A stretch of DNA of 64,000 bases, from positions 1-64,000 of the forward strand of contig JAHEMJ010000007.1 of NCBI GenBank assembly GCA_024643725.1, given 5' to 3'. Below are positions 56,589 to 64,000 of the stretch, piece after piece. The first letter of the stretch is position 1. Every line of letters starts with the position of its first letter. The position numbers and the translations under genes were made by a program. Under the pieces are notes generated by a model. The model saw nothing but the letters and a program-made list of their open reading frames with translations. It did no database searches and was not told the origin of the DNA. Origin of the DNA: Crocinitomicaceae bacterium (GTDB lineage: Bacteria > Bacteroidota > Bacteroidia > Flavobacteriales_D > Crocinitomicaceae).

Positions 56589-59500
56589 GTCCCACCTTTC
56601 GGTGTTGTTGGATTCGTTTGATTTTGTGGACTCTGTTGAACAGGCGCCGCTGCTGGTTTTGTTTGCGTTGGAGGTGGTGGCGGTGGAGTCGTTGTTTTTG
56701 TTCCTGCTCCCTGTTGCGTTGGTGCTGGTTTAGCCGGAGGTGGTGGTGTTTGAACTGGTTTCGGCTGTGTTGTAACTGGTTTCGGTTGAGCAGGTTGACT
56801 CTGAACCGGAGCTGGTTTGGCTGGCGGTGGAGTTGTTTGTACTGGTCTTGGTTGAGCAGGAGTTGTTTGAACGGGAGCAGGTCTGTTATTCGCCGGAGCT
56901 GAGTTGTATTGATTTGGACGATTTTGTGGAGTCGGTTGAGGACTGTTTGATTTGTTTTGACTCGGTTGGTTTTGTTGCATCATTCCATCAGAATTTCCTC
57001 CGTTCCCGCCTGAACCTGAACCTGATGCATCGTCATAGGTGATCGTGTACGTTTTACTGTCATTCCCACACTGACTAGTTGCATTGATTTGAACCGTATT
57101 TTGTCCTGGACTCAAGCTTAAATTTGCACTAATCGCACCGGATACATTTTGGTATGTACTCATTTCTGTTCCGTTAAAAATGAATTGAACAGGCACAGCC
57201 GGTGTGTAGTTTGTAATGAATGCGGTGAAACTTAAATTAGCAGAAGTAACCGTTGCTCCACTGCTTGGATCCGTGGTGATGTCGATGACCGGTGGAATGC
57301 AACTTTGATAACGTATGGTGCGCAATTGTGTCGCTGTACCACAAGCATTGGTGGCCGTCAATACGATTTCATCTACACCCTCTGGTAAATTTAAAGTAGC
57401 GGTAAAGTTTCCATTGGTAAAGTTGAAATTCGACACATTATTTCCAGCTACTGTCAAACTGATGCCTTGGCTGCTGGACATATGCTGTATCGTTGCTTGG
57501 AATGGGAATATCGGACTATTTACACCGTAGAAAAGATCTACTGGATTGATTATGGACACAACCGGTGCGACACATTGTTCAAAGTTAATGTTCACGGTTT
57601 TACTATCTGTACCACAGCCATTTGAAGCGGAAAGAACGATGGTGTTTTGTCCATTGTTTAAGTTTAAGATGGCACTTAATTGTCCATTGTTAAAGGAAGC
57701 ATTTGGAATCACATTCCCATTCAAGGTAAGATTGATTCCTTGTCCCGAACCAATATTCAAAATTTGAGCATTGTAGTTGTACGTCGCATTGCTCACCGTT
57801 TCACTTGATGTTGACGGATTTAAAATCGAAACAAGTGGAGCCAAACATGGTTCGTACTTGATGTATACTGTTTTGGTATCCGTACCACATGCGTTTGTTA
57901 CCGTGACATTGATTTCGTTATTTCCGTTGGAGAGATTCAAATTGGCTGAAATCATTCCATTTAAGAAATTGAAATTCGTGACATTTGTTCCATTCACACT
58001 CAAATTGATTTGAGAAAGTGTCGCGTTTTGAACGTTCGCTGAAAAGGCGTAATTGTTCGCGCTTACTGTGATGCTCGTGCTGGATGGATTCGTAATGGAA
58101 ACGACTGGTGCCACGCATGGATTGTACGCTACATTAATTGTTTTACTGTCTGTTCCACAAGAACCAACCGCGCTCAAGACTACGACATTGTTGCCGTTGG
58201 ATAATGGAATCGTTGCCGTGACTTGTCCACTTGTTGGATTAAACTGTGCAGTCGAAACCGGTGTTCCGTTCACGGTCAAAGAGACTCCCTGTCCAGATGT
58301 GACGTTTTGTACTGATCCATTGAACGAAAGGCTGTTTGAATTTGCTGTTAACGTGGCGCTACTTGGATTGGTAATTGTTACCACTGGAGGATTACAAGGT
58401 TCGTATCGAATGACGCGGCTTTGCGCATCATTTCCACAGGCATTGGTGGCGGATAATGAGATCGTGTTCATTCCATTCGATAAAGTGATACTGGCTGTTA
58501 CTTGTCCATTTGAATAATTGAAGTTCGTAATGGCTGTTCCATTTAATGTCAAGGAAATCCCTTGTGAAGAGGACATGTTGGACACATTCGCTGCAAAGGA
58601 GATAACTGGATTCGACACCCCATAATTTGTGTTTACTGGATTCGAAATCGCTACTGTTGGTGCCGTACAAGCGCTGTACTGAATGGTTCTGGTTTCGGAA
58701 TCTGTTCCGCAGGCATTTGTTGCCGTTAATACGAACGTGTTGAGTCCCGGACTGAGTGCAAGGACAGCTGAAACTTGTCCATTTGCAAAAACAAGGTTTG
58801 AAACTGAATTTCCATTGTGAAGTAAGCTGATTCCTTGCAGACTGGTCATTTGTGGTGCTGTTGCTTGGAAGGTATAGGTAGCGTTTGATACGGTTACATT
58901 GTTCGTTGCCGGACTTCCAATTGTTACATTTGGTGTTTGACAATTTAAATAAGTCACACTATTGTTCTTCATGTCCGAGCCACAAGCATTAGACACACTG
59001 AGGTGGAAGGTGTTTACTCCCGGACTAAGTGTAACGTTTGCGGAAAGTTGACCATTTGAATAGAAATAGTTCGTAATAGCAACACCGTTTAATGTCAAAA
59101 TAATTCCTTGGTTAGTTGGAACATGTTGAATATTCGCCGTGTAGGTAAAGGATGCCATATTGACATTTGCGGCGTTGATACTAGGTGCACTTACGGTAAT
59201 AATCGGTGCGACGCAATTCGAATAGAAAATAGTCACTGTTTTGATATCTGTACCACACGCATTCGTTCCTTTCAAAACAATGGTATTCAGGCCATTTTGC
59301 AAACCGAGATTGGCTGAAATTACTCCATTTGTTAAGGTGAAATTACTGATGGTTGTTCCATTTAAACTGAGTAAAATTCCTTGTGTATTGGACACATTCT
59401 GTACATTGGCTTGGAAAGCGAATTGTGCTGCGTTAACGGACAATCCACTATTCGCAGGACTTGTGATGGAAACAATAGGAGCGGTACATGGGGTATAATT

Positions 59501-62500
59501 CATGTCCCAATGATGTTGATCTGTTCCACAATTATTGCTCACGCTCAACACAAAGGAATTCGTTCCGCTTGTTAAGTTCACGTTTGCATTGAAGTTACCG
59601 TTGCTAAAGTTAAATGGACGCTGAATGCCATTTTGGGTAAAGACAATGTTCTGTGTGTTTACATTGCTGATGTTTGCGGTGATCAGTTGGGTCGCATTCG
59701 TGATCACGGTTGTTGGAGCATTGGATGCATTCGTGATTTGCGGAGCCACACAATTGTCATAAGTAATGGAAATAGTCTCCACATCCAATCCGCAGTCATT
59801 GCTGGCATTGAAGATGATGGTGTTTAATCCCGGAGTTAAGGTAATCGATGCAGATACCGCTCCATTTTGTAAGTTGAAAGGACGCGTAACGCCATTTACT
59901 TTCAAGCTCATGTTTTGAGCACTTGAAACTCCTGTTACCGTTGCAGCGAATGAGTAATTTACATTTGTAACGGTTGTCCCTGATGGAATACTAGAAGTTA
60001 ATTGAATGGTTGGTGGGATACATTGCACGTAATTAACAGTAAATGTCTCTGCATCATTTCCACAAGCGTTGTTCACAGAAAGGGTGATGGTATTGATTCC
60101 ACCCGTTAAAGAAATGTTTGCTTCAATCAGTCCATTGGTAAACGTAAACGGAATTTGTTGTCCATTTTTTACCAATTGGATGTTTTGAGATTGAAGAATG
60201 TTGGTTGCGTTTGCTTTAAATTGTAAGCTCGCAATGTTGGTCGTTCCACCCGTTGTGCTCGGTTGAATCAGTGTGATTTGTGGAGCGCTACAATTGTTAT
60301 AGGTGATGGTGATGGTTTTGCTGTCCGTCCCACAAGCGGATGTCACCGTTTTTACAACAAAGGTATTCGTTCCAGGTATCAAGGTTGTAACGGCGCTGAT
60401 TTGTCCAGCTGTTTGATTAAAAGGAATTGGACTTCCGTTTTGAGTTACACTGATTGTTTGACCGTTCCCTAAGTTGTTCGTGCTGGCAAGAAGCGTGTAT
60501 ACCGGGATATTTGTAGATCCTCCGTTGGACAGAAGCGAAAGAACCGGAGTAACACCGGTGCAATTGGTGTAATTGAATGAAATGGTTTCCACGTCTGAAC
60601 CACAGTTATTTGTTGCAGTAATGGTGATGCTGTTGTTCCCATTTGCTAACATTAGTCCAAGATCAATGGCACCTGTGGCACTATTGAACGTGAAATTGTT
60701 CTGCTCAATGCCATTAAAAATCACTTTGATATTTTGCTTCGTTGTGATGTTGCTCACGATGGCATTCAAACGAATCGCATTCGTGGAAGTAGTGATGGTT
60801 TGATTTTGACTTGGCGTTTGCACTGTGATAACAGGAGCCGTACAATTTTGGTAATAAATGTTTGTTATTTCCACATCATTTCCACAGCCATTCATGACTT
60901 CCACATTGAAGGAGTTCATTCCCGCTGTTAAGGTAACAGGCACTTGTAATTGTCCGTTCGTACCAACGGTTGGATTCGCTAATTGAAGTCCGTTGTGAAA
61001 TACTTTCACCGCAGCTGTCGACAAGCTACCTGTGATATTCGCAGACAAGGTAAAATTGGCACTACTGGTTGTTGTTCCCGAAGTACTTGGATTCAAGATT
61101 TGAATACTTGATGGAACGCAATTGTCGTAAGTGATTGTTGCCGTATATGTATTGGATCCGCAGTCGTTGCTTACCGTTAACTGAATGGTGTTGACTCCTG
61201 GGATTAAAGTAATCACGCGTTGTAATAATCCATTTGTAGTATTGTAAATGGCACCGTTTAAAGCCATTCCGTTCATGGTCAGTTTGATGTTGTTCGCATT
61301 GACAGATCCTTGAATAAGTGCACTGAAGGTAAAGTCACTTGTTTTAACGGTCATTGAATTTCCGTTTGGATTCGTAAAGGTCGCTGTTGGCGTCACACAG
61401 TTGAGCAATGTCACATATACAGTCGCTGATTCACTTCCACAATTGTTACTTGCACTTAAATAGAACGTGTTTTGTCCATTGTGCAATTGCACTTGCGCAT
61501 CAATGGTTTGTGTAGAAGCGTTATAATTAAACAGTACCGGTTGATTCAAGTCATTTAACAAGGTCGCACCCGATGCCGCAAGTAAATTACTTACCTTGAA
61601 TTCGATGTGATATGCACTATTCGTTACTGTTTTGTTGTTTCCTGAAACGAGTGTTAGAACTGGTTTCGGACAATTCGTTGTTGTGGTGTAATTGTTAACG
61701 TTACTGGTGTTATTTTCTGTTGAATAGCGATCACCACGTGCTTTAAAATAGAGTTTCCAATATACGGATGTATAATGGTAAAGGTCATTTTTCAATCTAG
61801 GGCTAGCAGATACATATCCATCAAAAACATCGCCTCTCGTGAAAGTCGTTTTGTGTTCAATTCCGATACTTGCACGTTTTCCAAAGGAGTATCCCAAACC
61901 AAAGCCCAAACTTGGCATCCATTTCACATGATATTGATTACCTGTGAGTCCATCTAAACGTGTTTCAGCAATTCCATCCAAGTTGGAAGAAAGTTGAGAG
62001 GCAATTGGTCCGTTTTGGAACATCGAAGAATAATCGTAAATGGAGGAGGAGTCCATGGTGCTGAAAAGGTCCCCGTATGTTTGGGTCCAGGTTAATCCAA
62101 TTCCACCAAAAACATATGGATCTAAGCCTGTTCTCTCGCGTACCCCATTCATGTGCAGCACGAGTTCTAGGCTCAATCGTTTGACATCTGTTTGGAAGTT
62201 GTTGACGTAAATTGAGCTACTGTCTACATAATACGGCGCTAAGATTCCACCTGGATAATTTGCCAATGAAATAGCACTTGTATCTTGTCCAACCCATGTC
62301 CCAGTTAAGAAACGTCCTCTTAAATCAAAGCTGATTTTCTTTCCGTAGTCATAATTATATGAGCGCCCTAGGATTAATCCGTAACCGGAACTTGTGACAT
62401 TTTTCACATCTGTTGTATTCCATGCGGCACCGGCATTTAGCCCAAAAAACCATTTGGAACTAATATCGTAATTGATGTGCTGTGCATTTAAAAAAGAGAT

Positions 62501-62539
62501 GCTTAATAAGAAAGCACTAAGAAAGTACCATTTTTTCAT
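56564..62539 (-). CDS. ~1990-aa surface protein: N-terminal barrel-like domain, 17 Cys-containing ~90-aa repeats, Pro/Gln-rich tail
   Basis: Start at internal ATG 62539 (MKKWYFLSAFLLSISFLNAQ signal peptide). N-terminal region 'WFFGLNAGAAWNTTDVKN...DPYVFGGIGLTW...MPSLGFGLGYSFGKRASIGIEHK'. Repeats C(V/T)APxVxIxNPS...NGQxSAxxxLxxGxNTIxLSxxNxCGTDxKTxxIxYxx. No T9SS C-terminal domain. Confidence 0.85.
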   Translation of the reverse strand: MKKWYFLSAFLLSISFLNAQHINYDISSKWFFGLNAGAAWNTTDVKNVTSSGYGLILGRSYNYDYGKKISFDLRGRFLTGTWVGQDTSAISLANYPGGILAPYYVDSSSIYVNNFQTDVKRLSLELVLHMNGVRERTGLDPYVFGGIGLTWTQTYGDLFSTMDSSSIYDYSSMFQNGPIASQLSSNLDGIAETRLDGLTGNQYHVKWMPSLGFGLGYSFGKRASIGIEHKTTFTRGDVFDGYVSASPRLKNDLYHYTSVYWKLYFKARGDRYSTENNTSNVNNYTTTTNCPKPVLTLVSGNNKTVTNSAYHIEFKVSNLLAASGATLLNDLNQPVLFNYNASTQTIDAQVQLHNGQNTFYLSASNNCGSESATVYVTLLNCVTPTATFTNPNGNSMTVKTSDFTFSALIQGSVNANNIKLTMNGMALNGAIYNTTNGLLQRVITLIPGVNTIQLTVSNDCGSNTYTATITYDNCVPSSIQILNPSTSGTTTSSANFTLSANITGSLSTAAVKVFHNGLQLANPTVGTNGQLQVPVTLTAGMNSFNVEVMNGCGNDVEITNIYYQNCTAPVITVQTPSQNQTITTSTNAIRLNAIVSNITTKQNIKVIFNGIEQNNFTFNSATGAIDLGLMLANGNNSITITATNNCGSDVETISFNYTNCTGVTPVLSLLSNGGSTNIPVYTLLASTNNLGNGQTISVTQNGSPIPFNQTAGQISAVTTLIPGTNTFVVKTVTSACGTDSKTITITYNNCSAPQITLIQPSTTGGTTNIASLQFKANATNILQSQNIQLVKNGQQIPFTFTNGLIEANISLTGGINTITLSVNNACGNDAETFTVNYVQCIPPTIQLTSSIPSGTTVTNVNYSFAATVTGVSSAQNMSLKVNGVTRPFNLQNGAVSASITLTPGLNTIIFNASNDCGLDVETISITYDNCVAPQITNASNAPTTVITNATQLITANISNVNTQNIVFTQNGIQRPFNFSNGNFNANVNLTSGTNSFVLSVSNNCGTDQHHWDMNYTPCTAPIVSITSPANSGLSVNAAQFAFQANVQNVSNTQGILLSLNGTTISNFTLTNGVISANLGLQNGLNTIVLKGTNACGTDIKTVTIFYSNCVAPIITVSAPSINAANVNMASFTYTANIQHVPTNQGIILTLNGVAITNYFYSNGQLSANVTLSPGVNTFHLSVSNACGSDMKNNSVTYLNCQTPNVTIGSPATNNVTVSNATYTFQATAPQMTSLQGISLLHNGNSVSNLVFANGQVSAVLALSPGLNTFVLTATNACGTDSETRTIQYSACTAPTVAISNPVNTNYGVSNPVISFAANVSNMSSSQGISLTLNGTAITNFNYSNGQVTASITLSNGMNTISLSATNACGNDAQSRVIRYEPCNPPVVTITNPSSATLTANSNSLSFNGSVQNVTSGQGVSLTVNGTPVSTAQFNPTSGQVTATIPLSNGNNVVVLSAVGSCGTDSKTINVAYNPCVAPVVSITNPSSTSITVSANNYAFSANVQNATLSQINLSVNGTNVTNFNFLNGMISANLNLSNGNNEINVTVTNACGTDTKTVYIKYEPCLAPLVSILNPSTSSETVSNATYNYNAQILNIGSGQGINLTLNGNVIPNASFNNGQLSAILNLNNGQNTIVLSASNGCGTDSKTVNINFEQCVAPVVSIINPVDLFYGVNSPIFPFQATIQHMSSSQGISLTVAGNNVSNFNFTNGNFTATLNLPEGVDEIVLTATNACGTATQLRTIRYQSCIPPVIDITTDPSSGATVTSANLSFTAFITNYTPAVPVQFIFNGTEMSTYQNVSGAISANLSLSPGQNTVQINATSQCGNDSKTYTITYDDASGSGSGGNGGNSDGMMQQNQPSQNKSNSPQPTPQNRPNQYNSAPANNRPAPVQTTPAQPRPVQTTPPPAKPAPVQSQPAQPKPVTTQPKPVQTPPPPAKPAPTQQGAGTKTTTPPPPPPTQTKPAAAPVQQSPQNQTNPTTPKGGTPQKGGGK
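57027..61675. repeat. 17 tandem ~270-bp divergent coding repeats
   Basis: Recurring '...CGTD.KT..I.Y..C.AP' boundary in the translation at ~90-aa spacing. Confidence 0.88.
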
Positions 62540-62640
62540 AGACTTGATTTTTTTAGGTGTCCTACCTATTTTCATGCCAAATTTCCGAAAAAAAGCACGA
62601 GAAAAAAAATGCCTACCCTGGAACTGAAGTGCGCAATGGA

Positions 62641-63534
62641 TTATTGAAAATACGTGTACTTGGTAAAACGCAAGATCAGTAGGAAGTTTGTCGAAACATC
62701 CCGCATTATCGTTGACCCTAAAAGTTGGGTCTTTGTATCGAAAATCACTTGAAGGTCTTTCTGAAATTGTCCGTAACGGTAAAAATGTGCTTCCATGACA
62801 TTTCCGTAGGCATCATATCGGTATTTCCATTCCTCATCGGCTACGTCATCTTTCTCGTTGAAGTGTGCTTTTATGGAAAGAAGTCCATGTGCATCATACC
62901 CATATTCCATGTGGTGTTCGATTCCGCTCATGTGATACAAAAATTTACGTTCGATGAGGTATCCATCTTGATTGTAGCGTGAGATTTCATCCAAATAAGG
63001 AAGGTGATAATTGTTGAGTTTGGTGCGGGTTTGGATATTCCCAAGCATGGAATATTGATAGTATTCGGTGTTGATTAATATGGACTGACTCACTTCATTT
63101 GTTCGATAATTGTAGACTTCGCGATAGGTATTCAGTTCTCGAATGCGGTGCAAGGAATCGTAGTCATACACCAATTTGGTATACCCACCGTTTTCGGATT
63201 TTCGCTGAGCGCTAAGTGCGCCTTGTCGATCATAGAAAAATTGATGAAGTACGGTGTCCTTTTTTTTGTTGACTGTTCGAATATCCAAGCTTTCTATTAA
63301 TTGACCATTTTCATCGAAGCGATAACGTACCCAGTCGGTACTTTCATGAATGACCTCTCCTGGTTTTTTGGTAGAATAATTTCCTTCAATGGTTTTGATG
63401 TGATTGGAACGAATCATGTCCGCATTGAAAAACGGTTGGTCCGTGAAAGCTTCCCCCTCTTGATTCAACAGAAGTTGAGCTTCGCCTTCGTATGAAAGCA
63501 ACAAAAATAAAGTTGAAATCAGAATGTATTTCAA
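62641..63534 (-). CDS. Secreted protein with RHS/YD-like repeats
   Basis: Signal peptide; 'RFDENGQLIESLDIRT', 'FYDRQGALSAQRKSENGGYTKLVYDYDSLHRIRELN', 'YGYDAHGLLSIKAHFN', 'YRYDAYGNVMEAHFY'. Confidence 0.75.
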   Translation of the reverse strand: MKYILISTLFLLLSYEGEAQLLLNQEGEAFTDQPFFNADMIRSNHIKTIEGNYSTKKPGEVIHESTDWVRYRFDENGQLIESLDIRTVNKKKDTVLHQFFYDRQGALSAQRKSENGGYTKLVYDYDSLHRIRELNTYREVYNYRTNEVSQSILINTEYYQYSMLGNIQTRTKLNNYHLPYLDEISRYNQDGYLIERKFLYHMSGIEHHMEYGYDAHGLLSIKAHFNEKDDVADEEWKYRYDAYGNVMEAHFYRYGQFQKDLQVIFDTKTQLLGSTIMRDVSTNFLLILRFTKYTYFQ

Positions 63535-63541
63535 GCGATTC

Positions 63542-64000
63542 TTACAAGGTGCTTAAGACACTTTTCCAACTTGCTTTTTGAGCAATGAGTTTTTCGATTT
63601 CAGCAATTGGAATGCGGATTTGTTCCATCGTATCACGGTCTCTCACGGTCACTGTTTCATCCGTTAAGGTTTGGTGGTCAATGGTGATGGAGAAAGGAGT
63701 TCCAATGGCATCTTGACGACGGTAGCGTTTTCCGATGGAATCTTTTTCATCGTATTGAATGGAGTACTCGAATTGCAAGCTTTTCATGATTTCTCGTGCT
63801 TTTTCTGGGAGTCCATCTTTCTTCACCAATGGAAGCACGGCTGCCTTGTATGGTGCAAGCACGGGTGGAATACGCAATACGACGCGATCGGAACCATCCT
63901 CTAGCTTTTCGTTTTGATATGCAGCACTTAACACAGAAAGGAACATGCGATCTAGTCCAACAGAGGTTTCTACCACATAAGGCACATAACTCTGATTCAA
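63542..64000 (-). CDS. Glycyl-tRNA synthetase, C-terminal part (5' end outside window)
   Basis: 'YVPYVVETSVGLDRMFLSVLSAAY...RVVLRIPPVLAPYKAAVLPLVKKDGLPEKAREI...SIGKRYRRQDAIGTPFSITIDHQTLTDETVTVRDRDTMEQIRI'. Confidence 0.95.
   Translation of the reverse strand: MNQSYVPYVVETSVGLDRMFLSVLSAAYQNEKLEDGSDRVVLRIPPVLAPYKAAVLPLVKKDGLPEKAREIMKSLQFEYSIQYDEKDSIGKRYRRQDAIGTPFSITIDHQTLTDETVTVRDRDTMEQIRIPIAEIEKLIAQKASWKSVLSTL

Noticed and set aside
56582-56902. 106-aa Trp/Arg/Cys-rich plus-strand ORF
   Set aside because: Antisense of the Pro-rich tail coding region; composition is a by-product of CCx-rich codons.
57315-59827. Several plus- and minus-strand ORFs within the 17-repeat gene
   Set aside because: Out-of-frame or antisense shadows of the tandem repeats; the full-length minus-strand frame explains the region.
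57027-61675. CRISPR-like periodicity (~270 bp)
   Set aside because: Periodicity is coding, in frame, divergent between units and far longer than CRISPR repeat-spacer units.
1-64000. Prophage, defence island, biosynthetic gene cluster or integrative element
   Set aside because: No integrase, transposase, phage structural, restriction, toxin-antitoxin, NRPS or PKS signatures among the ORFs; the single tRNA has no adjacent integrase or attachment repeat.

Overview
Ordinary-looking chromosomal segment of a marine/freshwater Bacteroidota, most likely Flavobacteriales. The assignment rests on T9SS sorting domains, PorV/PorP-SprF-type proteins, IPExxxVDY and DUF5916-type proteins, and TAnnTTTG promoters. 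I saw no phage, transposon, integron or CRISPR array. Main contents: a truncated surface protein plus PorV-like protein; greA and a HIT protein; two tandem DUF1624/HGSNAT-like membrane acyltransferases; an OmpA/PD40 + PorP/SprF pair; a phenylacetyl-CoA epoxidase locus (paaABCD divergent from two tandem paaE-like reductases and an SDR); a PadR + PspC pair; pyk, recJ and ribE; a complete Ton motor operon (exbB-exbD-exbD-tonB plus a small membrane protein, a PstS-like protein and a TPR protein); tRNA-Cys; T9SS cargo proteins including a cytochrome c/copper-monooxygenase-like fusion; SGNH lipoprotein + FadL; xseA; a PhoR/PhoB-like two-component system next to a T9SS protein and a TonB receptor; an OmpA protein with TSP3 repeats; rnhB, 5-FCL and a PpiD/SurA-like PPIase; a ~2000-aa protein with an N-terminal barrel-like domain, 17 Cys-containing ~90-aa repeats and a Pro-rich tail; and the C-terminal part of glycyl-tRNA synthetase. 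The best candidates for follow-up are the 17-repeat protein and the direct-repeat Pho-box-like element upstream of the TonB receptor beside PhoR/PhoB. Everything here comes from reading the sequence and the ORF track; no searches were run.
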